A stretch of 62,567 nucleotides of DNA from Candidatus Auribacterota bacterium (lineage in GTDB: Bacteria; Auribacterota; JAFGBW01; JAFGJP01): positions 1 through 62,567 of the forward strand of contig JAGLFH010000055.1 in the NCBI GenBank assembly GCA_023144635.1. The letters run 5' to 3'. Under the pieces are notes generated by a model. It was not told where the DNA came from. It worked only from the letters and a program-made list of their open reading frames with translations, and searched no databases. This document shows positions 41,708-51,090 of the stretch, piece after piece. The position numbers were made by a program, and so were the translations under genes. How positions within the stretch are numbered: position 1 is the stretch's first letter; every line of letters begins with the position of its first letter.

Positions 41708-42313
41708 TTAACTCTCCTTTTGTACCTTTACACTCTTTCCTTCAAGCATCAGTTCTATTTCTGATAAAAATCTATCTCCATCAAAATGACTTATCGAAGG
41801 GAAAACATTTCCTAAACCAATATGTAAAAAAGCTACTACCTTAGTAATGTTCCTGCCTGTTACAGATCTTTCATATATCTGTTTAATAAAAAACTTTGAT
41901 GGGAAAAATATAAAAAAAAGCATAATACCTGTAAGCAGTATGGTAAAGTTTATGGAACCTAATAAAAATCCAAAAGTAGAATCAGCAACAGAAAGTAATT
42001 TGATCTCTATTACTTTTTTAAGCATATAAAACAATAAAGAAAACACCACATAACATACAATAAAGCTTACAGCAAAAACAGTACATAAAATCGCTTCATA
42101 AGAAAGCAGTGTCTTAAGCCGTATAACATCGACAATATCGTACAAATAATTCAAGCTCAAAAATATCACTATAAAATTCTTTACAAGATTAAAAAGAGTT
42201 GATGAAAAACCTTTTTTCACACCTACGATACCACCAACGGTCACACATATTAAAAAAGTTATATCAAAAGGATTAAGGAGATTTTTTATGATTTCAAGTA
42301 CACTTTCAGTCAT
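41708..42313 (-). CDS. cvpA: CvpA family membrane protein
   Basis: 201 residues with four hydrophobic helices: FDITFLICVTVGGIVGVKKGFSS at the front is the CvpA signature, followed by three more (~38-55, ~72-96, ~113-140). It has roles in colicin V export and envelope homeostasis in model bacteria. It is adjacent to the NIF3-like gene and downstream of a PilZ gene. Confidence 0.8.
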   Translation of the reverse strand: MTESVLEIIKNLLNPFDITFLICVTVGGIVGVKKGFSSTLFNLVKNFIVIFLSLNYLYDIVDVIRLKTLLSYEAILCTVFAVSFIVCYVVFSLLFYMLKKVIEIKLLSVADSTFGFLLGSINFTILLTGIMLFFIFFPSKFFIKQIYERSVTGRNITKVVAFLHIGLGNVFPSISHFDGDRFLSEIELMLEGKSVKVQKES

Positions 42314-42421
42314 AGATCACTATTATGGTTTGATACATAGCTACGCTTTTTTATAACGCCCTTCATTGTAGCAACATACCAATATTTAGTTTCAAAAGAT
42401 GTAAATAAAGAGTTCCGGAGT

Positions 42422-42814
42422 TTAATATATATCAAGATCAACCATTTTTTGAATAATATCAAGATCATGTTCAGTAATTTTACAAAATTCAATACCAGCC
42501 AAATATCCGTCATCTTCCTTATCTATCCATTTTACCTTTCCCGTAACATTAATTGAAATAGCTTCCTGCTCTATAGGTAAAGTTATAGTTAGCCCAATAT
42601 ACTCCCCGGCAGGTATATTGTTTGATATTAAAAGCATCATTCCGCCGCGGGAAATATTATTACTGAAAGAATATAAAGAAAATTCAGATGGTTTTAATTT
42701 TTCAAGATTATTTCCCAGATAAGTATATTTGATAGGAAAGACAAAAGGAAACCTTCTGTAGTGTCGTCTTTCCTCACCAGAGTAATAAAATTGTGAAATG
42801 CGATTTTCGTCCAT
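42422..42814 (-). CDS. PilZ-domain protein
   Basis: 130 residues. ERRHYRRFPF provides the RxxxR motif and NNISRGGMMLL the (D/N)xSxxG motif of cyclic-di-GMP-binding PilZ domains. The C-terminal half has the beta-barrel pattern GKVKWIDKEDDGYLAGIEF. Second PilZ protein of the window. It lies between pyrE and cvpA on the same strand. Confidence 0.85.
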   Translation of the reverse strand: MDENRISQFYYSGEERRHYRRFPFVFPIKYTYLGNNLEKLKPSEFSLYSFSNNISRGGMMLLISNNIPAGEYIGLTITLPIEQEAISINVTGKVKWIDKEDDGYLAGIEFCKITEHDLDIIQKMVDLDIY

Positions 42815-42922
42815 TTATAAAAAAGAGTTATCTATTAATACTGCAGAGATAAATTAAAGAAATCCCTATTATCTGTCAATGCTTATCTTTGCATAATTTA
42901 AAAATATTATTTTTACAAAAAA

Positions 42923-43468
42923 TTATCCTAAAATTTCATCTATTTCAAAAACTGCTTCAAAATCAAGCCCGTTCTTTCTAAGAAGGTCGGCCCCGCCTTC
43001 ATTTCTGTCCACCAGTGATATGACCTTTGAAACATCAAGCCCGTATTTACGTACATTTTCAATTGCTTTTAGAACCGATCCGGCAGTAGTAACAACATCT
43101 TCTACTATAACTACTTTCATGTTATTTGAGACTTCACCTTCTATCAGCTTATCCGTTCCATAACCTTTAGACTCTTTTCTTATCAGAAAACCGTCAAGAG
43201 ACCTTTTTTCATTAAAAGATAAAGCAACCATCGAAGATACTATAGGAACGGCCCCTAAGGGCACTCCTCCGACAGCTTGTACACCAGCAGGTATCATATC
43301 AAGCATCAACTTTGCGCTCAAATATGCACCTTCAGGCTTTAAAATTACTTTTTTAACATTGATGTAATATGAGCTCTTCTTTCCACTTGCTAAGGTAAAA
43401 TCACCTCTTGTAAGTGCAAATTCTCGAATAAGCTCTAAAAGTCTTTCTCTTTTTTCAGTTTTTGCCAT
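42923..43468 (-). CDS. pyrE: Orotate phosphoribosyltransferase
   Basis: 181 residues. Type I PRTase loop VVIVEDVVTTAGSVL (the PRPP-binding motif), LASGKKSSYYINVK near the N-terminus and GFLIRKESKGYGTDKLIEG, all typical of PyrE in pyrimidine synthesis. It is the first gene of a minus-strand run; the next gene, facing away, is a PilT. Confidence 0.93.
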   Translation of the reverse strand: MAKTEKRERLLELIREFALTRGDFTLASGKKSSYYINVKKVILKPEGAYLSAKLMLDMIPAGVQAVGGVPLGAVPIVSSMVALSFNEKRSLDGFLIRKESKGYGTDKLIEGEVSNNMKVVIVEDVVTTAGSVLKAIENVRKYGLDVSKVISLVDRNEGGADLLRKNGLDFEAVFEIDEILG

Positions 43469-43553
43469 TAAATAGCCCTCGTTTAAAATTTATTGAGTAT
43501 ATAAAAAAAACAGATGAAAAACAATTTTTATTTAGATGGATAGAAGTTTTTGT

Positions 43554-43559
43554 TATAAT
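43554..43559 (+). promoter_or_regulatory. -10 box of a probably leaderless pilT transcript
   Basis: TATAAT at 43554-43559 lies 7 nt before the ATG at 43566, with no ribosome site between. The -35 region (about 43531, TTTAGA) is weak. Confidence 0.4.
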
Positions 43560-43565
43560 TTTTAC

Positions 43566-44603
43566 ATGTTACTACTTGATTCAATTTTACTGAAAGCTTT
43601 TGAGCAAAAAGCTTCAGATCTTCACATATCATATTCATCTCCGCTTTTTATTCGCCGTTTCGGGTCTCTCCTGAAATTTGATGTAGAAGGTTTCTCCCCA
43701 ATGGAAACAGAATCACTCATTACAGAAGTACTTAATGATAAGGAAAAAGAATTATTGAAACAAAAAGAAGATATTGATTTTTCATATGATATTCCTGGCA
43801 AAATAAGATGCAGAGGTAATATTTTCAGACAAGTTAGAGGCGGTCTTGATGCTTCATTTCGCCTTATATCCACTAAAATACCTGATAGCGATGAACTGGG
43901 ACTTCCGGATATAATAGATAAATTTATTGATCTGCATCAGGGGCTTGTACTTCTAACAGGCCCTGCAGGAAGCGGCAAAACAACAACACTTGCTTATATA
44001 GTTGATTCAATAAACAAAAAATACAAGCACCACATTCTTACAATAGAAGATCCAGTTGAATATGTAATATCAAATAAAGAATCTATCGTAAATCAAAGGG
44101 AAATAGGCAAGCATACTCATACTTTTGAGCACGCTCTTAGATCAGCGTTAAGAGAAGATCCTGATGTTATAGTAATTGGTGAACTGCGCGATATGGAAAC
44201 TGTTGCTATGGCTCTTAAAAGCGCTGAAACAGGACATCTTGTTTTCGGTACTCTTCACACAAAAGATGCTTCCAGTACTGTTACGCGCATAGTAGATGTA
44301 TTTCCTCCTGATGAACAGCCACAAATACGCACAATATTATCAGAGAGCTTAAAAGGTATATTGTCACAGACTCTTATTCCCAGAGTCGATAATCAAGGTA
44401 TGGCACTTGCATATGAAATACTTCTTTATACACCTGCACTATCAAACCTTATTCGTGAAGATAAAACTTATAATATACCAAGCATAATTCAAACAGGCAA
44501 ACATCTCGGCATGACAACCATGAAAGAGTCAATAGAAAACCTTATCCAGAAAAATGCAGTGAATGAACAAGCTCTTAAACTTATATATGATTATATCGAA
44601 TAG
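43566..44603 (+). CDS. PilT-type twitching/retraction ATPase, paralogue 1
   Basis: 345 residues from ATG 43566 (MLLLDSILLKAFEQKASDLHIS); an ATG at 43536 precedes the -10 box and is rejected. ATPase core with GPAGSGKTTT, Asp box, DVIVIGELRDMETV, HLVFGTLHTKDASS, and a PilT-like LIRED C-terminal motif in place of AIRNLIRE. It has no zinc tetra-cysteine, so it is PilT/PilU-like rather than PilB. It drives pilus retraction. The second PilT follows 51 nt later. Confidence 0.9.
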   Translation: MLLLDSILLKAFEQKASDLHISYSSPLFIRRFGSLLKFDVEGFSPMETESLITEVLNDKEKELLKQKEDIDFSYDIPGKIRCRGNIFRQVRGGLDASFRLISTKIPDSDELGLPDIIDKFIDLHQGLVLLTGPAGSGKTTTLAYIVDSINKKYKHHILTIEDPVEYVISNKESIVNQREIGKHTHTFEHALRSALREDPDVIVIGELRDMETVAMALKSAETGHLVFGTLHTKDASSTVTRIVDVFPPDEQPQIRTILSESLKGILSQTLIPRVDNQGMALAYEILLYTPALSNLIREDKTYNIPSIIQTGKHLGMTTMKESIENLIQKNAVNEQALKLIYDYIE

Positions 44604-44654
44604 GAAAATTTAAAAGTTACATTATATTAATAACTAAAGGTTAATGACAACACT

Positions 44655-45725
44655 ATGGCCATTATTGATATTTTATTTAAAGAGATGATAGAAAAACACT
44701 CTTCTGATCTTCATCTTGTCCCAGGTGAACCGCCAATGCTTCGCATAGACGGTGAAATAGTACGTCTGACACATCACGAGACTTTTTCGGGTAAGGTTCT
44801 TTCACGTGTACTTCTTGAAATACTTGATGAAAAATTACGAGATCTTCTGTTTGAACACAAAGAAATGGATTTTGCTTATAGCCTTGAAAACTTAGCAAGG
44901 TTTCGCTGTAATTATTTTTACAATAGTAACGGCCTTGCCGGTGTATTCAGGGTAATACCTGAAAAGATATACTCTTTAGATGATCTTGACCTACCTCAGC
45001 AGTTGAAGAAAATATTAACTCTTAATCGCGGATTAGTACTGGTAACAGGGCCTACGGGAAGTGGAAAAACAACAACTCTTTCTGCTATTGTTGATTACAT
45101 TAATAGCAATAAGGACGGGCATATCATTACAATTGAAGAACCTATAGAATTTATACATAAGAATAAAAGATGTCTAATATCCCAAAGACAGGTCGGAGCA
45201 GATGTAAACTCTTTTCCTAAAGCTCTTAAATCAGCTTTGCGTGAAGATCCTAATGTTATCCTTGTTGGAGAATTAAGGGACTGCGAAACAATATCTTTAG
45301 CACTTACCGCAGCAGAAACAGGAATTCTTGTACTTGCCACTCTTCATACAAATTCCGCATCAAAAACTATTAACCGCATAGTAAGCGCTTTTCCTCAAAA
45401 GCAACAGAATCAGATACGTACCATGCTTGCAGGTTCCCTTAAAGCTATTATTGCTCAGCAACTTCTGAAGAAAAAAGATCAAAGCGGAAGGATCGCAGCT
45501 GTTGAGATCCTTTTTGCAAATCCTGCTGTAGCAAACATTGTAAGAAAAAACAGGTCTTATGAAATAGAGAGCATTCTTGAGACGAGTAAAGACGTAGGAA
45601 TGCAGAGCATTGATGAAGCAATTAGCATTATTTATCAGCAAGGTTTAATTACTTTAGAAGAAGCCCGTTCTAAAGCATTTGACAAGACAAAGTTCATTGA
45701 ATTTGATGATGAAGAAGATAGTTGA
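44655..45725 (+). CDS. PilT-type twitching/retraction ATPase, paralogue 2
   Basis: 356 residues. GPTGSGKTTT, IEEPIEFIH, NVILVGELRDCETI, GILVLATLHTNSASK. The C-terminal VRKNR region is divergent from AIRNLIRE, and a short acidic tail (EFDDEEDS) follows. It differs clearly from the preceding PilT, so one may be a PilU-like accessory motor. It converges on the HEAT-repeat gene, with 33 nt between stop codons. Confidence 0.9.
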   Translation: MAIIDILFKEMIEKHSSDLHLVPGEPPMLRIDGEIVRLTHHETFSGKVLSRVLLEILDEKLRDLLFEHKEMDFAYSLENLARFRCNYFYNSNGLAGVFRVIPEKIYSLDDLDLPQQLKKILTLNRGLVLVTGPTGSGKTTTLSAIVDYINSNKDGHIITIEEPIEFIHKNKRCLISQRQVGADVNSFPKALKSALREDPNVILVGELRDCETISLALTAAETGILVLATLHTNSASKTINRIVSAFPQKQQNQIRTMLAGSLKAIIAQQLLKKKDQSGRIAAVEILFANPAVANIVRKNRSYEIESILETSKDVGMQSIDEAISIIYQQGLITLEEARSKAFDKTKFIEFDDEEDS

Positions 45726-45729
45726 TAGT

Positions 45730-45759
45730 CCATTGTCGATAGTCGATGGATTTTATTTT
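45730..45759. terminator. Weak terminator-like hairpin between convergent genes
   Basis: CCATTGTCGATAGTCGATGG imperfect stem followed by ATTTTATTTTTATTC. It lies between the PilT stop and the end of the minus-strand HEAT gene. Confidence 0.35.
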
Positions 45760-48700
45760 TATTCTTCCTTATGCCTTTCCTGTATGCTGGCAATTATTTG
45801 CTTCAGTTCTTCAGGAAATTTATTTTCCAACGCCATCATAATATCCATAGGAACTTCATAATCAAATGCTTCAATGGTAAAACCTATTTCCATCATACCG
45901 CTCTTAGTCACTTCTTTGTCAAGAAGCTCATGTATGAACAACTGCATCTCCCCATCAAAATCAAAAGATGAAAGCTGTTTAATAGCATTTTTCCTTACTT
46001 GAAGATCCTCATCTTTTATTGCGATCTCTTTTATATAAGGCAAGCCCTCTTTCTTTAAAACAGTACAGAATTGTTCCGGAAGTATTCTTCTTATCTCAGG
46101 AGTAGGATCGCTTTTAAACTTTTCAAGAATACCTCTGGCATTTTCTATATTCTTTTTGCAAATGACCATTAAGGCAAATAAACGCAGTCTCCAGTTCTTA
46201 TGCTCTTGGTTTTTTGTAAAATAATCTAAATTCACATTACCCCACATATCCAGAAGGCTGCATGCTGCCTGAATACGTACGTTCGGCTCAACAGCATCCA
46301 TTTTTTCAACATAAACATTTGCAAGTTCTTGATCCTTAAAAGAAGCTATTAACTTTGGAAGAACCCTAAGCACATTTGAAGTTTCTTCAGCAACTGTCCA
46401 AACAAGAGCTCTTTCTTTATATTTCATACGCATCAAGCTTAAAAATTCTGCAGCAGCTAAACGTACAGCCGGATTTTCGTCATTCATAAATTTTTCAGCG
46501 TAAGGTATTGTCTTAGGATTTTTAAATGATTTCAAAGCTTCTATAGCATTTCTTCTAATAAACCATGCCTTATCGCTAAGTGATTTAATTATATGCGGCA
46601 ATGATTCAGGCTTTTTTATTTTGCCTAATGCTATCAAAGCTTCTGCACGGGCATCATGTGAATCAGAATAAAGAGATTTCATTATTGCCCCATAAGAATC
46701 TTCAGACGTAAACTTTTTTCCTAAAATTTCTGATGTATATTCTCCAAGAGAATAGCCTTTACTCTCAATAATTGATAATAAAAGATGATAAGAGTCTGTA
46801 CGAAGAAGCTTTTGGAAACCTGACGGACTTTCTCCAACAAGCATTGTACGTAAAAATTCTGAAATAGTTTCTTTTGCAAATGTTGTATTTGCCCGGCGAA
46901 AAAAGGAAAGCAAGGAGTCTATATCATCTTTATTAACCATTGATTTTAGTACTTTTACAGTCCTATCACGAACAACTCCATTTTTATCATCCAAAAGATA
47001 GACAAGCGAAGGCACGACATATTTTTTCTTTCTTGTGCTTAAAGCATCGATCGCAGCCATTTTTACAGAAGGTACCTGATCTCCAAGCGCCTTCAAAAGG
47101 ATAAACATGGATTCCTTACCACTCATACCTTTTGCAATCTCAATTGCTGTTTCCTTCATAGCAGGAGGAGCTTCATTGATAACTTTTTCAAGAAGAGGCA
47201 AATACTTTTTTGATTTTATTGTCTGTAAGATATTGATAGCCGCTTCTTGAATGTAAAACTCTGTTTTTACTTTTAAATAATCTATAAGTCCCGGTAAAGA
47301 CATAGGTTCTTTAAGGTTATCCAGTCCATCAATAACAAGCCTTGAGAGGAGATCATCTGTACTTTTCATTTCCCTTAATAAAAACGGAATGATCTCATTT
47401 GATCTTGTCTTGATAAGCTCACTTATTATTACTTCCTTTACATCTCTCGGAACGTGATAGTAAATTTCTATAATAAATTTGATGTTATCTTTTACTTTTA
47501 TTTTACTCTCAATTATAACGGCAATGCTTCTTGCAATAGCTCCATCATCATATTTTTTTAAAGCATCGACCATATTTTTCAAAACATTAAAATCCGCTCT
47601 GCCTTCAAGAAATTTAGCCGTAGCTTTTCTTATATTGTCATTTCCATCAAGAAGTTTTTGGGTTATAACACCTGTAATGCGCGGATCTTTTTTCTTTTCA
47701 AGACCTTCAAGTGCGGCAAAACGTACATCAGGATCTTTATCATTCATCGCGACAAAAAGTAGATTAATTGCAGATGCATCTTTTATTTCTGAAAAAACAT
47801 CCAGAATAAGCTCCTTTAAACGCACTTCTGCTTTAACAAATATTTCGCCAAAATACTGAATAAGGTATCTTCCCTGCTGGCTGTTAAGAAGCTGTATGAC
47901 TGCATCTTTCCTTCCGGGCATACCTGTTTTAAAATATTCTCTTATCGGTGTAGTTATATCTTTGTCAAGCACCTTTACTTCAAGATCATGCAAAAACTCT
48001 ATAACAGACATTCCGCTTGCAGCTTTTCTTTGTGCCTGTTTTTCCTTTTCTTTCTTTTCCTGTTCAAGCTTTTCTTGCTCAAGTTTTTTTTCTTTTTTTT
48101 CCTCTACGAGTTTTTTTTCAAGCCGCTCTCTTTCTTTTATTTCTTCTTCTTTTTTATTACTGTCCGTCTCTATCAAAACCTGACGTTCTATGAAATCTTC
48201 TATGATCTTAACAATGTCTTCTACATTTGAATTTGAATTTACTATGTTTTCAACACCGTGAACTTCAAGAGTTTGTTTTGAAACTGCATCAGGTATTTTA
48301 TTTAAAAGAGCAATAGATCTTAACTTGCGACGGCTTACTGTCTGAATATGCCTGAAAAAATCACTATGATCTTTACCATTAAAAGAATCATCATAAATTA
48401 CAAAATCTACCGGCTTTTCAAGGAAGAACCTGTTAAGTTCAAATTTTTTACTGACAACATGTGTGAAATGCCCGAGGACATTAACTGTGGAAGATACATA
48501 TTTGCTGCGTTCTTCACTGCAGGCAATAAGAAAGTTTTTTTTACCGCATATACTTTTATTTATGGCTTTTTTAAGCTTTTCAAAATTGACCGGTTTAAAG
48601 ACTATTTCCCGAACATGACTTGCTTCTGCAAAAGCTATTTTATAAAGCTCTTTGCAATCCGTAACACAAACATGGAAAACATCTTTTTTCTTCTGTTCAA

Positions 48701-48899
48701 CTGCCTCGAAAAGCTCATTTTGCAAAACACCTTCTGCTTCTATTTCAGAAATGATCAGATCATAATGACCTGTTAGGATGTGGCTTTTAAAAGAATCAAA
48801 GTTTTTATCAAAGATAACATTTATACCTTCTTGCTTTTGAAGCCAGGTAGATATGTTTTCACCAGCAGGGGTGGGATCAAATAATAATATTGTTCTCAT
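45759..48899 (-). CDS. Large receiver-like/HEAT-repeat scaffold protein
   Basis: 1046 residues. Residues ~1-120 are receiver-like but with glutamate at the acceptor site (LIISEIEAEG) while keeping FKPVN. ~125-240 form a second receiver-like domain (FVIYDDSFNG). ~245-300 is a highly charged coiled coil (KKEEEIKERERLEKK...). From ~350 to the end are about twenty HEAT repeats (DPDVRFAALEGLEKKKDPR, WFIRRNAIEALKSFKNPKT, NPAVRLAAAEFLS). No membrane segment. It looks like a cytoplasmic scaffold that docks partners through HEAT surfaces. Its neighbours (PilT pair, PilZ) suggest pilus or secretion control, but this is inference. Confidence 0.85.
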   Translation of the reverse strand: MRTILLFDPTPAGENISTWLQKQEGINVIFDKNFDSFKSHILTGHYDLIISEIEAEGVLQNELFEAVEQKKKDVFHVCVTDCKELYKIAFAEASHVREIVFKPVNFEKLKKAINKSICGKKNFLIACSEERSKYVSSTVNVLGHFTHVVSKKFELNRFFLEKPVDFVIYDDSFNGKDHSDFFRHIQTVSRRKLRSIALLNKIPDAVSKQTLEVHGVENIVNSNSNVEDIVKIIEDFIERQVLIETDSNKKEEEIKERERLEKKLVEEKKEKKLEQEKLEQEKKEKEKQAQRKAASGMSVIEFLHDLEVKVLDKDITTPIREYFKTGMPGRKDAVIQLLNSQQGRYLIQYFGEIFVKAEVRLKELILDVFSEIKDASAINLLFVAMNDKDPDVRFAALEGLEKKKDPRITGVITQKLLDGNDNIRKATAKFLEGRADFNVLKNMVDALKKYDDGAIARSIAVIIESKIKVKDNIKFIIEIYYHVPRDVKEVIISELIKTRSNEIIPFLLREMKSTDDLLSRLVIDGLDNLKEPMSLPGLIDYLKVKTEFYIQEAAINILQTIKSKKYLPLLEKVINEAPPAMKETAIEIAKGMSGKESMFILLKALGDQVPSVKMAAIDALSTRKKKYVVPSLVYLLDDKNGVVRDRTVKVLKSMVNKDDIDSLLSFFRRANTTFAKETISEFLRTMLVGESPSGFQKLLRTDSYHLLLSIIESKGYSLGEYTSEILGKKFTSEDSYGAIMKSLYSDSHDARAEALIALGKIKKPESLPHIIKSLSDKAWFIRRNAIEALKSFKNPKTIPYAEKFMNDENPAVRLAAAEFLSLMRMKYKERALVWTVAEETSNVLRVLPKLIASFKDQELANVYVEKMDAVEPNVRIQAACSLLDMWGNVNLDYFTKNQEHKNWRLRLFALMVICKKNIENARGILEKFKSDPTPEIRRILPEQFCTVLKKEGLPYIKEIAIKDEDLQVRKNAIKQLSSFDFDGEMQLFIHELLDKEVTKSGMMEIGFTIEAFDYEVPMDIMMALENKFPEELKQIIASIQERHKEE

Positions 48900-49132
48900 T
48901 TTTACCGAACTGTCTTTTTATACCGTTTAAGTTAGATATTTTTCATAACTATCTTAAGAATAATCACATACAATTTTATGTGTTTTTAACACAATACACA
49001 AGTTTTTTTATAATAAAATATAAAGCTATATAAATTAATATATCATAAAAGCAGCTATATAATATAATTTTGATACATTATTGAAATGAGATTACATATT
49101 TTAACGTTTTGTGTTATTTTTATTTTATGTTT

Positions 49133-50536
49133 ATGAAAACCTATAATGGAACAAATAACAACACTAATAAGCTCTTTCCATTAAAAAATAAGTTACTTTC
49201 CTCCAAAACCGCATTTTCATGCGGTGATGATAGCATTACTTATTCTGAATTATTTAAAAAGGTTATCGATCTCAACAACCAGCTAGATAAAAAGAAGGAT
49301 AAAGATCGTTCTCTCATTTTATTTAAAAGTAAAAATAGCTCGTTTTTTTTGATCTCTTTTCTTGAATCTCTTTATTCAGAACGTATATTCTTTCCGATTT
49401 CACATGATATGAGCAAAAATGGAATTAACAGGATCAAAAAAGATTTTTCGGATGCTTTTTTTATAAAAGACACAACCCGGATAAAAAGCTCTTTATTTTC
49501 TTATAATTTTTTAGAAAAGACAGATAACAGCACAAGTATAAAAGCATATCATCAAATAATAGATAAACACTTTTTATCAAAAAAGAATGTTCTTTGCCTT
49601 ATGACATCCGGCTCAACAGGAACTCCAAAATATATTTACCGAACTGCTGTCAGCCTTAAAAAACAGGCAGAATGTTTTTCAAAAAGAATATCACTTCTCC
49701 CTAAAGATATCCTTTTCAACCCACTCCCTTTATACCACTCATTTGCTTTTGATACATGTTTGATACCTTGTTTTTTGAGAGGCGCAACTTATCAAAGCGT
49801 GCCATCAATATCTCTTCAAAGTATACGTGGAGTGCTTGAAAAAAATAAAACTACTATATTTGCTTCTACTCCTTACATCTTTGATTTGCTTTGTAGGTCG
49901 GATATTTCCAAAAAAGAGCTTAAAGGGATAAGACTTTTTTTAAGTGCAGGCGCGCCGCTTACAAAAGAATTATTTTTAAAATTCAAAAAGCGTTTTGGAA
50001 AAAATATTGTCCAGCTTTATGGAACGTCGGAAACCGGAGTAATCTCTTTAAATTATCCTTTTAACAAAAACAAATTTCTTTCGGTAGGAAAACCTTTAAA
50101 TAATTTAAAAATCAAAATAGGTAAAAAAGATTCTGCAATTACAGTTAACAAGATTAAAACCAGTGACACAGGTTATATTGATAAAAACGGGATTCTTTTT
50201 TTAAAAGGCCGAAAAAGTGATATTATAAACTTTGCCGGTAAAAAAATAGATCCATCCGAGATCGAGCAAATACTTCTGCAGCATCCTTTTATAAAAGAAG
50301 CAACCGTTATGGGCACCCCAAATAAGACCTATGGGGAGATAGTTACTGCTTATATAGTACCTTTAAGGAAAATAGCTGAAAAAAGTATAATACAATTTTG
50401 TGCTAAAAATTTACCTTCTTACAAAATACCTAAAAATATTAAATTTATAAAAAAAACGCCAAAAACAGGGATTGGAAAGATCGCAAAAGCATCTTTAGCG
50501 GAAAAGAGTTACAAGGTTCAAGGAACGCTCCGCTGA
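49133..50536 (+). CDS. AMP-dependent acyl/aryl ligase (adenylate-forming enzyme)
   Basis: About 467 residues; in-frame ATGs at 49109, 49127 and 49133 are all possible, with no clear ribosome site. Class I adenylate-forming fold: P-loop MTSGSTGTPKYIYRT, LPLYHSFAFDTCL, LYGTSETG, DTGYIDKNGILFLKGRKSDIINFAG (hinge), and PKTGIGKI with the catalytic lysine. Somewhat shorter than usual. It activates a carboxylic acid as the adenylate for transfer to CoA or, given the acyl carrier protein 300 bp downstream, to the carrier. The substrate pocket cannot be read. First gene of the 13-kb biosynthetic block, divergent from the HEAT gene. Confidence 0.88.
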   Translation: MKTYNGTNNNTNKLFPLKNKLLSSKTAFSCGDDSITYSELFKKVIDLNNQLDKKKDKDRSLILFKSKNSSFFLISFLESLYSERIFFPISHDMSKNGINRIKKDFSDAFFIKDTTRIKSSLFSYNFLEKTDNSTSIKAYHQIIDKHFLSKKNVLCLMTSGSTGTPKYIYRTAVSLKKQAECFSKRISLLPKDILFNPLPLYHSFAFDTCLIPCFLRGATYQSVPSISLQSIRGVLEKNKTTIFASTPYIFDLLCRSDISKKELKGIRLFLSAGAPLTKELFLKFKKRFGKNIVQLYGTSETGVISLNYPFNKNKFLSVGKPLNNLKIKIGKKDSAITVNKIKTSDTGYIDKNGILFLKGRKSDIINFAGKKIDPSEIEQILLQHPFIKEATVMGTPNKTYGEIVTAYIVPLRKIAEKSIIQFCAKNLPSYKIPKNIKFIKKTPKTGIGKIAKASLAEKSYKVQGTLR

Positions 50537-50838
50537 CATTAAAAGATTTTGGACGCAGATAAACGCAGATTTAAAGGATCAGAAAAGAAATAATAGAAAG
50601 TATGTAGGGGAGGGGCTTGCCCCCTCCAGCTGCAAAATGTATAGTTGTTGTGTTTTAGGTTTTTACTCATGACACATAACTCACGACTCACAACTATTTA
50701 AGGTGCATCATGTCTGAAAAAATTAGACAGGATAAACAGGATGGGTAGGTTTTACTAAATGCTAACAACTAATAGCTAACTATTATTGAAGCCTAATAAC
50801 CACCAAGAGACACAATATAGGAGCACAGAGTAGTAAAA
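50537..50838. other. Repeat-filled gap inside the biosynthetic block
   Basis: Carries a GGACGCAGATAAACGCAG repeat (~50552), a GGGGAGGGG/CCCCTCC hairpin (50602-50630), CATGACACATAACTCACGAC-type degenerate repeats, and CACCAAGAGACAC...AGGAGCACAGAG just before the next ATG, so the ribosome site of the carrier gene lies within repeat-like sequence. No gene seen. Confidence 0.55.
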
Positions 50839-51090
50839 ATGGAAAAGTTCACAAAAATCATTAAAGAGATACTTGTAGATGAGATTTTAATAGCAATACC
50901 GGAGGATCAGTTAACCGAAAATGATAATCTCGTAAAAGATCTGGGACTTGATTCTATACAAATAATGGAATTAATAGTTATTCTTGAAAAGAAATTCAAG
51001 TTTCGCTTTGAGGATAGTGATCTTAATTATAAAGTTTTTAAGGATATCTTGTCCCTGGCAAATCATTTAAAGAAAAAGCTTAAAAAATGA
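50839..51090 (+). CDS. Acyl carrier protein
   Basis: 83 residues. Four-helix ACP with the phosphopantetheine serine in DLGLDSIQIMEL (S39) and the usual acidic helix II. It is probably a dedicated carrier rather than the fatty-acid ACP: DSIQIMEL differs from the common DSLDTVEL, and it lies between an adenylating ligase and glycosyltransferases. It overlaps the next gene by ATGA. Confidence 0.92.
   Translation: MEKFTKIIKEILVDEILIAIPEDQLTENDNLVKDLGLDSIQIMELIVILEKKFKFRFEDSDLNYKVFKDILSLANHLKKKLKK

Noticed and set aside
42310-42513. Minus-strand 67-codon frame between the PilZ gene and cvpA
   Set aside because: Overlaps the PilZ gene in another frame and has no recognisable features.
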